DNA of 49,648 bases from positions 1-49,648 of the forward strand of contig JAVBPM010000062.1 of NCBI GenBank assembly GCA_031549605.1, read 5' to 3'. Numbering within the stretch: position 1 is the first letter of the stretch; each line of letters opens with the position of its first letter. Positions 37,465 through 45,378 of this stretch are shown piece by piece. The notes below the pieces were generated by a model that searched no databases, had not been told where the DNA came from, and saw nothing but the letters and a program-made list of their open reading frames with translations. This DNA is from WRAI01 sp031549605 (GTDB lineage: Bacteria > Bacillota > Clostridia > Oscillospirales > UBA929). The position numbers were made by a program, and so were the translations under genes.

Positions 37465-38361
37465 ATGCCTATAGCCTTAATGCTCTACAACCCCAATTCA
37501 GGGCGAAACCATGCGCGTAATCTGTTGGATATTGCACTGGAAAAATATTCAAAAGCGGGCTGGGAGCTGCATTTTAAGCGCAGCAACTACGCCGGCGACA
37601 TCCCTGAGTTCTTCGCCACCAATGACCTCATCTGTTATGACGCCATTCTGGCCGTCGGCGGTGACGGCACGATTAACGAGGTTGTCAGCGCCATGCACCG
37701 TCACAAGCTGGATCGTCCGCTGGGCATTGTCGCCTGCGGTACGGTCAACGATTTTGTGCAGTATCTCAAGCTGCCCACCGACCGTACTAAGTGCTTTGAT
37801 TTCTTTCTCGAGGGCAAGACCGAGCGCATTGATTTGGGGCTGGCCAACGGCCACCCGTTTATCAACGTTTGCGCTGTCGGGCTGTTCTCGCACGGCTACA
37901 TGGAATACAGTCCCGAGCTCAAGCGGCGTTGGGGCAAGGCGGCCTATTATGTCAAGGGCGCTACCGATTCGGTGGCGTTTAAGCCGTCAACGCTGCGGCT
38001 GACGACCGACAACGGCGTGTATGAGGGGCAGTGCCAGATGGTGTTGGCACTGAACGGCACCGGCACCGGTGGGTTTGGCAATATTTCGCCGCAATCGTCG
38101 GCCTGCGCCGGGCTGCTGGACTTTGTTGTGATTAAGGCGACGCCGGCCACCGCTATCCCCGCGCTTTTCTTTAAGGTGTTGAACGGTGATATGACAAACG
38201 ACAGTAACGTGGCTTTTTTTCGCACTAAAAAGCTGATTGTAGAGGATATGAAGGACTCGAAGTATTTTCGTGCCTGTGACCTCGACGGCGACCGCGGACC
38301 TGAACTGCCCCTTGCGATTGAGGTTTGTCCCTCGACGCTTGAGGTGTACAGCAATCGTTAG
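37465..38361 (+). CDS. Diacylglycerol kinase-family lipid kinase (YegS/DgkB-like)
   Basis: 298 residues. It phosphorylates a lipid such as diacylglycerol at the membrane using ATP. N-terminal NPNSGRNHA, the catalytic nucleotide motif AVGGDGTINEVVSAM (about residues 73-87), IVACGTVNDFVQYLKLP in place of the usual GTxNDFAR, and LDFVVIKATP are visible. The family recycles lipids in Bacillota. It is monocistronic, directly followed by the tRNA-Pro promoter. Confidence 0.88.
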   Translation: MPIALMLYNPNSGRNHARNLLDIALEKYSKAGWELHFKRSNYAGDIPEFFATNDLICYDAILAVGGDGTINEVVSAMHRHKLDRPLGIVACGTVNDFVQYLKLPTDRTKCFDFFLEGKTERIDLGLANGHPFINVCAVGLFSHGYMEYSPELKRRWGKAAYYVKGATDSVAFKPSTLRLTTDNGVYEGQCQMVLALNGTGTGGFGNISPQSSACAGLLDFVVIKATPATAIPALFFKVLNGDMTNDSNVAFFRTKKLIVEDMKDSKYFRACDLDGDRGPELPLAIEVCPSTLEVYSNR

Positions 38362-38370
38362 TCTTTTCGC

Positions 38371-38399
38371 TTGACAGTGTGTAAGGGCTGTGCTATACT
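38371..38399 (+). promoter_or_regulatory. Promoter for tRNA-Pro
   Basis: TTGACA (38371-38376), 17-base spacer, TATACT (38394-38399), 13 bases before the mature tRNA. Confidence 0.85.
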
Positions 38400-38412
38400 T
38401 ATGTCCGCACAT

Positions 38413-38489
38413 CCGGGTGTGGCGCAGTTTGGTAGCGCGCTTGAATGGGGTTCAAGAGGCCGCAGGTTCAACTCCTGTCACTCGGACCA
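38413..38489 (+). tRNA. tRNA-Pro (anticodon GGG)
   Basis: 77 bases folding as a full cloverleaf: acceptor CCGGGTG with CACTCGG (one G-U), D-stem GCGC/GCGC, anticodon stem CTTGA/TCAAG with loop ATGGGGT (anticodon GGG at 38447-38449), T-stem GCAGG/CCTGT, discriminator A and encoded CCA. It is the integration target: its 3' half is part of attL, and integration keeps it intact because the element begins beyond the CCA. Confidence 0.95.
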
Positions 38490-38491
38490 GA
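38442..38491 (+). repeat. attL core (tRNA-Pro 3' end), 50-bp direct repeat
   Basis: Identical over 50 bases to 49277-49326. It runs from the anticodon stem through the CCA and two more bases, the usual overlap for a tyrosine integrase using a tRNA gene. Confidence 0.93.
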
Positions 38492-38493
38492 GG

Positions 38494-38535
38494 AAACCGT
38501 TGGGACACAATGTCTTGACGGTTTTTGTTTTTCCC
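38494..38535 (+). terminator. Element-borne terminator replacing the tRNA-Pro terminator
   Basis: Stem AAACCGT/ACGGTTT (38494-38500 with 38518-38524) with an inner stem GACA/TGTC, followed by TTGTTTTTT. It starts 3 bases after attL, so the tRNA transcript still terminates although its original terminator was moved 10.8 kb away. Confidence 0.7.
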
Positions 38536-38557
38536 CATCCCATGCAATTTTGGCTTC

Positions 38558-38581
38558 TGCCTAAAGATTTGCCTAAAGATT
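38558..38581 (+). repeat. Left arm-type repeats, 2 x TGCCTAAAGATT
   Basis: Two exact tandem 12-bp copies (38558-38569 and 38570-38581), the second overlapping the 3' end of the integrase gene. The same motif occurs three times near attR, so these are candidate binding sites for the integrase N-terminal domain. Confidence 0.75.
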
Positions 38582-39712
38582 CTCGACGGAAAGTATGGAG
38601 GACAGTCGATTGGCGGCTTTCATTTTTGTCTCAATGTCTAAATGTGCATACACATTCATTGCCGTTTTAATATCAGAGTGACCCAACCAATCAGAAATTT
38701 CTTTCATGGAACAACCCATTTTTAGCATAAAGCTGGCACAGCTATGTCTAAGGTCGTGAAGCCTGATTTGTGGCAAGTCGTTTCTCTTGAGTAGGCGGTG
38801 AAACGCTCTGGACAGATAGTCACAGCTCATAGTGCGCCCATCAGGCCACCTACAGATGTACTCGGTATTTTGATACCCCTGGCCTAACAACAGCTTTTCC
38901 TCTGATTGACGACCTCTCAGCCTTAGCAAATAGGCTCTTAACTGGGCATTTAGCGGCAGGACTCTGGTACTGGATTGATTCTTGGTGCGATCTTTTGCCA
39001 CCACAGTCTTAAACTTAGTCACAGTATGCTTGATTGCCAATGTGTTTGACTCAAAATCAATAGCATTCCATTTCAATCCTGCAATTTCTGAACGGCGCAG
39101 TCCATACATCATAGCCAGTATTACAGCCGTCTCCATAGGGGTATTATGCGCGGCCGCTAGCAATGCATTGCCCTGCTCTACCGACAGAAACCTTCCTGTA
39201 TACTTTTCCGCTTTGGGCAATGTCACTTTTTCAGCTGGGTTATTTGCTAACAAATCATGCTTCAACGCCTTTTTCAAGGTCTGGTTAATGACGACATGAT
39301 GTTTTTTGAGTGATGTGGCTGAAAGCGTCTTGCTTTTAAGCGTGTAGTATCTCTGAATATGTTGATAGTTTAAACTCTGCAATGTCAAATTGAGTGGTTT
39401 GAAGAACGGCAGTATATGTAAGTCAATATAGGACTTATACGCCTCGTAGGTATTTAGCTCAATCTTTGGTTTAGTCTCTTCGAGCCATACCAAAATGTAA
39501 TCGCAGAATAGGGTGTCTTTCTTGCAGACAATAATCTGGTCTCGCTCATATTCATACAATACTTCTATTAGCCTCTGCTCGGCTTTTCTTTTGTTACCAA
39601 TGGCAACAGGGACATTGAGATTCACCCATTTTTGTTTTGGGTTGCCAACTTCATCTCTGAGATTTAATACTGCGTAGTACTTCCCTCTGCTTTCTTGAAG
39701 ACTTCCAGTCAT
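38573..39712 (-). CDS. int: Tyrosine-type site-specific integrase
   Basis: 379 residues of the phage/ICE integrase family. An N-terminal arm-binding region (TGSLQESRGKYYAVLNLRDE, an AP2-like beta structure), a SAM-like core-binding domain (about 75-165), and a catalytic domain with Arg in MMYGLRRSEIAGLKW, HDLRHS, the His of LGHSD and the nucleophile Tyr in TAMNVYAHLD. Start ATG 39712 has AAAGGAG ten bases upstream; a longer frame of 22 extra residues runs through that site. It lies beside attL and should act on the 50-bp repeats. Confidence 0.93.
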   Translation of the reverse strand: MTGSLQESRGKYYAVLNLRDEVGNPKQKWVNLNVPVAIGNKRKAEQRLIEVLYEYERDQIIVCKKDTLFCDYILVWLEETKPKIELNTYEAYKSYIDLHILPFFKPLNLTLQSLNYQHIQRYYTLKSKTLSATSLKKHHVVINQTLKKALKHDLLANNPAEKVTLPKAEKYTGRFLSVEQGNALLAAAHNTPMETAVILAMMYGLRRSEIAGLKWNAIDFESNTLAIKHTVTKFKTVVAKDRTKNQSSTRVLPLNAQLRAYLLRLRGRQSEEKLLLGQGYQNTEYICRWPDGRTMSCDYLSRAFHRLLKRNDLPQIRLHDLRHSCASFMLKMGCSMKEISDWLGHSDIKTAMNVYAHLDIETKMKAANRLSSILSVENL

Positions 39713-39853
39713 AGCGCACATTCTCCTTTCGTGACTGCATGAAGTCTCCCACCTATTATTTCGATGACAGTATAGCACAAATTTTCAATACAGTTAATCA
39801 CCGCTCGTTTGACACCAAATTTCAAAATATGTAGACTCTTAACCATCATGCCC

Positions 39854-40246
39854 CTATACCACTTTCTCATTCTTCACAAAATCCCGAAACCGCTTATCAT
39901 AATATGGTCTCAACTGCATTCTTGCTATGTAGGAGCGTTTTACATCGATAGCATCTTCACAACAGGTCACCAGATGGCCAATGACTTTTTCTGAATAAAA
40001 AATATTATAGAGTTGAGAGATGTATAGAATGCCATTGTAGATATCAGATTGTCTCACGATCTTTCTATAAGCCTTGTCAGCACAGTGTATACATATCTGA
40101 CCATAGCCCTTATTATTCGTGAAGGCCGGATTTCGTGTGCATTTTATGAAATTCCTACCTAACATGTACTGTTTGCCGCACAGGATACACACCTGTCTTT
40201 GCGGTTTTTTTCTTCGCTTCTTTGGTTTTGGGACTGATTGACTCAT
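39854..40246 (-). CDS. Small zinc-finger protein of unknown function (element)
   Basis: 130 residues, basic N-terminus (KPKKRRKKPQR), then a four-cysteine zinc-binding pattern: CILCGK near residue 20 and CIHC near residue 53, plus an isolated Cys between. The segment C-x2-C...NP...G...C-x2-C resembles small zinc proteins found in phages and islands, but I cannot name the family. Upstream neighbour is the resolvase; both are on the minus strand. Confidence 0.6.
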   Translation of the reverse strand: MSQSVPKPKKRRKKPQRQVCILCGKQYMLGRNFIKCTRNPAFTNNKGYGQICIHCADKAYRKIVRQSDIYNGILYISQLYNIFYSEKVIGHLVTCCEDAIDVKRSYIARMQLRPYYDKRFRDFVKNEKVV

Positions 40247-40593
40247 ACTGTTTAAAATTCTCCATTCAATTCTAAGTTTTGTGATTTCTTCGACAGAAAC
40301 TCATGCTGCCGCGTTACAAAGCACCCGCTTTCTACGCGCAAAAGTAACGCCCTAGAGCGACATACTCACTCAGGGCGCAAGAAACTATAATCAAAATAAT
40401 CAATTGGTGTAGGTCATGTAAGGCAGGTTGTACTTGGCGTGTGTTTTATCCAAATTTCAATACAGAAATGTCCTGTCACATCATTTTTTATAACTTTGAT
40501 TCAGCGAAAGAACAGCTAGTGGCTTTCGGCAAAAAACGATTTGGTACAAAAATGTACCCCCACCCCCCTTTTACTGCATCGCCGACTCACCTG
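40247..40593. other. Non-coding stretch between zinc-finger and resolvase genes
   Basis: No convincing gene. It holds an imperfect hairpin (stem CGCCCT/AGGGCG at 40348-40353 and 40372-40377 with a further inner stem), which could be a minus-strand terminator for the resolvase, and a C-rich run at about 40557-40568. A short plus-strand frame here lacks a ribosome-binding site. Confidence 0.4.
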
Positions 40594-41238
40594 TCACTTA
40601 TCATTCTCAGCTTTATATTGCCTTACGTACCGATAAAATGTAGGTTTTGACATAGACAATGTCTTCATGCACTCAAATGGCCTAACCTCACCACATACAA
40701 CTTTGGCATACTCTTTTTTGAACACACTCCAACTAACCGCTTTGGGTCTGCCATAATCAGCCCATTCCCCACGGTCTTTTTTAGCCTGTATGCCTTCACG
40801 CTGCCTTTTCTCACGTTTCTGCATCTCGGCATGAGCAAACGTGGCATACATTTCTATGAGCATATTATTGACTGTCTGCATCAGCATTGTGGCCATGTCA
40901 TCATCTTCATTGATGCTTGTGTAATCGATAAGGGTTGTCGGTATCTCCAGAATCATCACCCTTACGCCTTTGTCTTTGTAGTACTGCAACTCTTTCAATG
41001 TGTCTTCTTTATTGCGCCCAAGCCGATCTATCTCACTCAAGATAATACAATCGCCTTTTGCGGCATTCCGTTTGAGCGCCTTGTAATCAGGGCGATCGAA
41101 GTTCTTGCCAGTCTGTTGGTCTGTGTACATGTCTTTCAGTGTAGTATTATTCTTGTCGCAATACTCTGTAATAGCTGTAATACCTCTATCTAAATGTTGC
41201 TCTTTTGTGCTGGTTCTGTGATATCCGTATACCGCCAT
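40594..41238 (-). CDS. Serine recombinase (resolvase/invertase family)
   Basis: 214 residues. The catalytic domain has the active-site Ser in YGYHRTSTKEQ (residues 4-14), the Arg-containing LSEIDRLGRNKED and TTLIDYTS, followed by the long E helix (AEMQKREKRQREGIQAKK), the GRPK hinge and a C-terminal helix-turn-helix (SMSKPTFYRYVRQY). Small resolvases typically separate multimers or cointegrates of mobile DNA. The gene has its own promoter, and res-like half-sites lie just upstream. Confidence 0.92.
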   Translation of the reverse strand: MAVYGYHRTSTKEQHLDRGITAITEYCDKNNTTLKDMYTDQQTGKNFDRPDYKALKRNAAKGDCIILSEIDRLGRNKEDTLKELQYYKDKGVRVMILEIPTTLIDYTSINEDDDMATMLMQTVNNMLIEMYATFAHAEMQKREKRQREGIQAKKDRGEWADYGRPKAVSWSVFKKEYAKVVCGEVRPFECMKTLSMSKPTFYRYVRQYKAENDK

Positions 41239-41264
41239 GCTGACACTACCCTTCTCGCTACTAT

Positions 41265-41397
41265 GGTATCAGTATAGCACTTAGGTATCAATATGTAAAC
41301 ACTTTACTTGAGACGTCTCAAAATTATTTATCTATCCTTTTCAACACCTGTAAACGCCTTATTATTGCCGGTATCGCTAAGTATACAATATGATACC
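41265..41397. promoter_or_regulatory. Candidate res site for the serine recombinase
   Basis: A 28-bp inverted repeat, GGTATC...GATACC (41370-41397), has the 12-4-12 spacing of a resolvase site I. Two more copies of the half-site GGTATCAnTAT lie at 41265 and 41284 overlapping the resolvase promoter, where autoregulatory sites would be expected. Confidence 0.5.
41271..41299 (-). promoter_or_regulatory. Promoter of the resolvase gene
   Basis: Minus strand: TTTACA (41299-41294), 17-base spacer, TATACT (41276-41271). A 14-bp palindrome (TTGAGACGTCTCAA, 41308-41321) sits just upstream and two GGTATCA repeats overlap it. Confidence 0.7.
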
Positions 41398-42075
41398 GCA
41401 TCCGACAGACATCGCATAATAACACTAAACACCTTGGCACAATACACTTTCGCTTCGTTTACTGCGCCATCCTACGGCCAAAGCCACTCGGCACAATGGT
41501 TTGATATATTTTCGATTACACTTGTCAAAAGACTTCTAGCTGAAAGCATTGCAATGAGGGCACTTATTCGCAAGCATTTCCCGTATTTCATGAGTCGCAC
41601 TTTTGTACAAAGCTTGTTATAGCAACGCTTTTATCGTGTGAAGTTTCAAGGCTTTCAGGGGAAATTATTACACATTGGGTTGTGTTACCCATAACGCAGA
41701 AAAGATTATTGTAGTGTTTACCACACTATGATATATCACACATAACAACTATCTTAACACTTAGTTGCTGACAATCCGTCAGTATCTCATACTACATCAT
41801 CAGACGACACAATGAACATGACATTTCTGACAGACAGTTATCTCATTCAACCGTCACCAAAGTGACGACAGCTGATGGGAAGGCTTACAAAGCTTATTTG
41901 ACAGATAGGGGTCTAATTCGTTCCCCCATCACATCTATCATCTCTCCAATAAAACATGTGTTTTATCAATACTCTAACAAAGCAGAATTGCAGCACATGA
42001 TAGTCATATTACTCCCACATTCTTCACTCAATAGAAACCAGAACAAACCTGCTTAACAACTCCAACAACCTATCT

Positions 42076-42130
42076 AGTCCGAACATTCGGACTAAAAGGG
42101 GGTGTTTAGTCGGATTCTTCGGACTTTTTT
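42076..42130 (+). terminator. Tandem hairpins with T-run
   Basis: Hairpin one is a perfect 7-bp stem (AGTCCGA/TCGGACT, 42076-42082 with 42087-42093). Hairpin two (AGTCGGA/TCGGACT, 42108-42125, one mismatch) is followed by TTTTTT. The right arms are identical, so the first left arm can pair with either. It would terminate a plus-strand transcript from the non-coding region. Confidence 0.55.
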
Positions 42131-42196
42131 AAAACCTCATAACCTCAGCGTCGTAAGGCTTTACACCCCATTTTTCGTGCCATGCCCCTCTTCTCT

Positions 42197-42706
42197 TTAT
42201 TCGGATATAAACCGATCGTACCATTTCGAGTCTTTAAACATACTATGTAATGTCTTATTGATCCTATTGCCACGACAAAACAAATATGGATTAATGAAAT
42301 ACTTTACATCGTTGCCCACCTTTGTTTTTGCAAGGATTCTCTTCTTTACCAATATATCTAACGTATCAAACACTGTACTTCTTGATACGTTCGTCAACTG
42401 GCAGATATGGTTTGGTGTTAAGGGTACGCCATTACTAAACGCCACTAGGCCAGAACCATATTGAAAATGGGTCGACAACGTAGCAATAATACGCCACTGG
42501 TTTCCCGTTAGCGGCTCATCCGCTAACAAGCTAAAAGTAGTGTCATATATTTTCAAAAATCTTTTATCCTTTTCCATCTCAATTGTTTGATTTAAGTAAT
42601 CAGTAGAATTTCCTCTAACAATGCGGTCTCCTTCATGGAGTTCATCTATTATCTCACCAGTAGCGTCTGATACAATATGTAATACTGGGTTATCATTTTG
42701 AATCAA
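42197..42706 (-). CDS. RepL-like winged-helix protein (candidate replication initiator)
   Basis: 169 residues. The order KRFLKIYDTTFSLLADEPLT, a winged helix (HICQLTNVSRSTVFDTLDIL with KKRILAKTKV), and VKYFINPYLFCRGNR matches the firmicute plasmid replication protein RepL and related phage replication proteins, in which a YxINPxxFFxGN-type motif follows the wing. Start is TTG 42706 with GGTGA eight bases upstream. It could instead be a regulator of the same fold. On an integrated element it suggests episomal replication after excision. Confidence 0.6.
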   Translation of the reverse strand: MIQNDNPVLHIVSDATGEIIDELHEGDRIVRGNSTDYLNQTIEMEKDKRFLKIYDTTFSLLADEPLTGNQWRIIATLSTHFQYGSGLVAFSNGVPLTPNHICQLTNVSRSTVFDTLDILVKKRILAKTKVGNDVKYFINPYLFCRGNRINKTLHSMFKDSKWYDRFISE

Positions 42707-42770
42707 CTATATAGTCACCATCCTTTAATAATCAATAGGGCGATTATTGCTAACCTCCCTCACTCACCTC

Positions 42771-43538
42771 TTAACAAAAATTTCGACATAAAAAAGCCGT
42801 CATGTCTTCATCACCTGAAGGCAAGACGGTCATCTTTTGTGTGTCCGTATTTAATTTAGCATATTTGCGTGTTGCTTCATAGCCCACATTAATGAACAGG
42901 TTTCGGAGAGTTAGGAACTCATCAAACTGCTCATATGGGATATAAGCAACTATGCCCTCTGCATTGTTGGGGGTTATGAAAGACACTACCCAGCATCTGA
43001 TATCATGATTAAATATAGCGTGAAAACCATGTGGCAAGCTCTCCACGCCCTTTTTATAGATAACCTTTCTTCGATTCCAACTCTTTGGTATAAGCACTAA
43101 ATTGGTTGGTGAATCATCATTGGTATATCCATACTCCATAACATGGTCAATCTCAAGCGGCTCATTTGCTATCGCCTTTTCTCGCTCAATTAATTTAAGT
43201 CCGGCTTTAACACTCCCGTCACCAATTGTATAAGCCAATACAGCCTTATGTAATGCAATTGTGCTTCCATCGCCAAAATGCTTGTGAAATAGTTTGTCAT
43301 ATACACCACCACACCCACGCTGAAACCATTTCAACTTACCAGTTGGCGAATATATAGCTTGCCAGCTCATAGCCATTATAGTATCAGACAACTCTTGGTG
43401 ATAGGACGTCTTCACCGTCTCACATTTATCGTTGTCTGTTATGTACAGATGTTTATAGCCAGCATCAGCACAAAAAGTGTTTGCTTTTGTCTTTTTTAGC
43501 TCAATTCTATTTGTGCTAGTTTTTATAGTATTGCTCAT
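42771..43538 (-). CDS. HNH-like endonuclease domain protein
   Basis: 255 residues. The central segment EIDHVMEYGYTNDDSPTNLV followed by LIPKSWNRRK fits the beta-beta-alpha-metal motif (Asp-His, then Asn-Leu, then Asn). Such proteins occur as stand-alone nucleases, often mobile, or as restriction components. N- and C-terminal parts are not recognised. A terminator hairpin is embedded in its last codons. The strand and AT-rich composition match its element neighbours. Confidence 0.6.
   Translation of the reverse strand: MSNTIKTSTNRIELKKTKANTFCADAGYKHLYITDNDKCETVKTSYHQELSDTIMAMSWQAIYSPTGKLKWFQRGCGGVYDKLFHKHFGDGSTIALHKAVLAYTIGDGSVKAGLKLIEREKAIANEPLEIDHVMEYGYTNDDSPTNLVLIPKSWNRRKVIYKKGVESLPHGFHAIFNHDIRCWVVSFITPNNAEGIVAYIPYEQFDEFLTLRNLFINVGYEATRKYAKLNTDTQKMTVLPSGDEDMTAFLCRNFC
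42790..42840 (-). terminator. Terminator embedded in the 3' end of the HNH-like gene
   Basis: On the minus strand ACCGTC/GACGGC (outer stem) encloses CTTCA/TGAAG, followed by TTTTTTATG. It lies before the stop codon at 42771. Confidence 0.6.
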
Positions 43539-43685
43539 AATTTACTCTGCTATTTTAATAGCTCAGAGATTATACTATTCTTTTCAATCACTATCCTTCC
43601 TACTCAATATTGCTTGTTATACACATCTTTTCTGTGTTTAGTTCAAAATAACGATCCTCCTTTTTGATTTTCTAATTTATTGAGT

Positions 43686-43874
43686 TTACTGTTGCCACTG
43701 GGCAATGTAGTCATTGATGAAGCATTTTAGTTTGTCTTGATTATCAACCGACAAGTCTCTATGCCCATGGGCGTACAAAGATAGTTCTGTTCTGTTAATG
43801 TCAGTGGCCTTACTCACTTCCGTTATTGGCATTTTTGATTTTAAAAGAAATTCTGCAAACTTAACCATTGTCAC
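43686..43874 (-). CDS. Small HTH (Cro/XRE-like) protein
   Basis: 62 residues. The region MPITEVSKATDINRTELSLY followed by AHGHRDLSVDNQDKLKCFI looks like a minimal helix-turn-helix of the XRE type. Start is GTG at 43874 with AAGGTG six bases upstream. Likely a control gene of the element. Confidence 0.6.
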   Translation of the reverse strand: MTMVKFAEFLLKSKMPITEVSKATDINRTELSLYAHGHRDLSVDNQDKLKCFINDYIAQWQQ

Positions 43875-43927
43875 TTATATCACCTTCTTTCATATCAGAA
43901 ATGTTTTTGTTTCAAAATAGGTAAAAA

Positions 43928-43957
43928 TAAAAAGCCTTGCCCAAAAATGGACAAGAC
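43928..43957 (-). terminator. Minus-strand terminator
   Basis: A 9-bp stem (43949-43957 with 43934-43942, G-U pairs) followed on the minus strand by TTTTTATTTTT. It is the second of two hairpins downstream of the 106-residue zinc-finger gene. Confidence 0.65.
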
Positions 43958-43971
43958 CATATATATGTAAA

Positions 43972-43996
43972 ATCGCCACCAGAAACTGGTGGCGAT
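43972..43996 (-). terminator. Terminator after the 106-residue zinc-finger gene
   Basis: A perfect 11-bp stem (ATCGCCACCAG and its complement) with a 3-base loop, followed on the minus strand by TTTTACAT. Confidence 0.65.
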
Positions 43997-44062
43997 GGTT
44001 ATTCAATCAATGTATCTCCCTATATATAACTAGTCAGTTTCATATCAAAAAATTACTTGTTT

Positions 44063-44383
44063 TTATGCCCGAACCCTACATCTTCTACATTGATTTCTGA
44101 ATCCATCATCAGAATCGTTCCTTGGGCTAAAATTATCCTCATTCAGTCTTAAATCCCTCTTACACTTTGTACAACGCTTATATGTAACATTGGTTGGTAT
44201 TTTTGTGTTGCCTGATAATTCAAGCCATGTGAGCCATTTCTGGTTGTTTGTGGCAACTATACGATCAAGAATGGTTTCATAGACATTTATGATATTAGAA
44301 TAAGTTCGTTTTAGCTCTTTGGCTGTGTCTGTTAAGGAATGACCATAGAGTAATAAGATTAATAAAGCTTCAATAACAGACAC
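44063..44383 (-). CDS. Small HTH plus zinc-ribbon protein, possibly truncated
   Basis: 106 residues: an N-terminal helical part (LLYGHSLTDTAKELKRTYSN, HTH-like) and a C-terminal zinc ribbon CTKCKRDLRLNEDNF...CRRCR of the kind found in phage endonuclease VII and HNH-associated proteins, though no HNH segment follows. The only start is GTG at 44383 with no clear ribosome-binding site and a stop codon not far upstream in frame, so it may be a 5'-truncated remnant. Confidence 0.45.
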   Translation of the reverse strand: MSVIEALLILLLYGHSLTDTAKELKRTYSNIINVYETILDRIVATNNQKWLTWLELSGNTKIPTNVTYKRCTKCKRDLRLNEDNFSPRNDSDDGFRNQCRRCRVRA

Positions 44384-44548
44384 TCTGAAACCGTTGTAAA
44401 TAGGGTTTTGGCAGATTTAGCAGATAAAAGCCGTCCAGAATTAAAATAAACCCTTTGGTACCAGCTGGTTTAGAGGTGTCTCTACTATATAAAGAATATC
44501 TTATGGAATGGGGTTAAAATTGATATGAATTATTGGTGTTGAATTAAA

Positions 44549-44584
44549 AGGCACACCGCCCAAAACTCACGGGCGGCATGCCTT
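44549..44584 (-). terminator. Terminator after the 195-residue divergent gene
   Basis: Stem with CCGCCC/GGGCGG core and AGGCA/TGCCT outer pairs, followed on the minus strand by TTTTAATTC. Confidence 0.65.
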
Positions 44585-44624
44585 TGTATAATACCATTGT
44601 ATCACGTCATTTCGGGGAATTACT

Positions 44625-45176
44625 CTAAACTAATCCCAACAACTGCTCCGCCCGAAGTGTAATAACTGTGTCGTCAAACATGTAAATCGTAATAACACCA
44701 TCAGTAGAGTTGTCGTAATACATAACATCTTCATAGTAAACCAAATATGTAGTAGAATCGCTCAATATACCAAAACTGACATCTTCACGTCTGCCACCAT
44801 ATGATGTTGCTGTAAACATCAAATCACCACTTGAAACACACACGCCGTTGGTCGCTCCAGCAAACAGTAAATCGAGGTCGTCATATATTCCTCTGACATC
44901 TTCTAGTTTTAAGACGGGCATTTCAAAACATAAACCCTCATCTTCTTGTCCATTTCGAAGATGCTCAATTGACTTTGCCATGATGTCAAAATACTTCCGC
45001 TTTGTGTCAACAACACCGCTTGACCTAAGTGTGTTAAATACCTGACTGTTAAACAATCCGGCTTCACACATGAGTTCTTGCATCGTTCTTTCCCCCGTCA
45101 TGGTGAACTGTAGTTCTCTTGGCGTGTTTGCTACTCCGATGAATGATGTAGTAACTGGCGTTATTGTGTTTTTCAT
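44625..45176 (-). CDS. Unknown acidic protein, divergent from the RHH-Fic module
   Basis: 183 residues from ATG 45176 (GAGGT site upstream; a start 12 codons earlier is possible). No family is recognised. The N-terminal third has a helical, perhaps DNA-contacting stretch (TMQELMCEAGLFNSQVFNTL), and the C-terminal half is beta-rich with many Tyr and Asp. It is transcribed away from the RHH regulator across three operator-like repeats, so it is probably co-regulated with that gene; an antitoxin- or immunity-like role is conceivable but unproven. Confidence 0.55.
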   Translation of the reverse strand: MKNTITPVTTSFIGVANTPRELQFTMTGERTMQELMCEAGLFNSQVFNTLRSSGVVDTKRKYFDIMAKSIEHLRNGQEDEGLCFEMPVLKLEDVRGIYDDLDLLFAGATNGVCVSSGDLMFTATSYGGRREDVSFGILSDSTTYLVYYEDVMYYDNSTDGVITIYMFDDTVITLRAEQLLGLV

Positions 45177-45240
45177 TGTAATACCTCTTTCTATTGAAGT
45201 TTTCTGTCGCATAGCAATGCTGTTCTCATATAACTATATC

Positions 45241-45333
45241 ACTTCCGTAAGTATATCGTCCATTGACAAGCGCAACAACTTACGGAAGTATATTTTGGTA
45301 TTATTTGGTCGAGATCGCTATATACTTCCGTAA
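45241..45333. promoter_or_regulatory. Divergent promoter region with three operator repeats
   Basis: ACTTCCGTAAG occurs at 45241-45251, inverted at 45279-45289, and as ACTTCCGTAAT at 45324-45334. An extended -10 (TGGTATCAT) for the plus-strand RHH gene lies at 45341-45349, with the third repeat over its -35 region; the first repeat lies before a TATAGT -10 for the minus-strand gene. The layout suits autoregulation by the RHH protein. Confidence 0.6.
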
Positions 45334-45378
45334 TCTTTTGTGGTATCATATAAAAAACTTATGAGGTTGTGTGCCACA

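Larger units (their letters stand above)
41239..42196. other. Long non-coding region of the element (958 bp)
   Basis: AT-rich, without a credible gene; short frames at 41308-41622 and 41862-42056 have no ribosome-binding site or recognisable product. Besides the res-like repeats it holds small dyads (TGGGT/ACCCA at 41676-41691 and TAGTGT/ACACTA at 41712-41728) and paired hairpins at 42076-42130. An origin of replication or a regulatory RNA would fit beside the RepL-like gene, but neither is shown. Confidence 0.4.

Noticed and set aside
41308..41622. 104-codon plus-strand frame in the element's non-coding region
   Set aside because: No ribosome-binding site, no family resemblance, and it covers the res-like repeats.
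42102..42464. 120-codon plus-strand frame opposite the RepL-like gene
   Set aside because: Antisense to a better-supported gene and begins in the terminator hairpin region.
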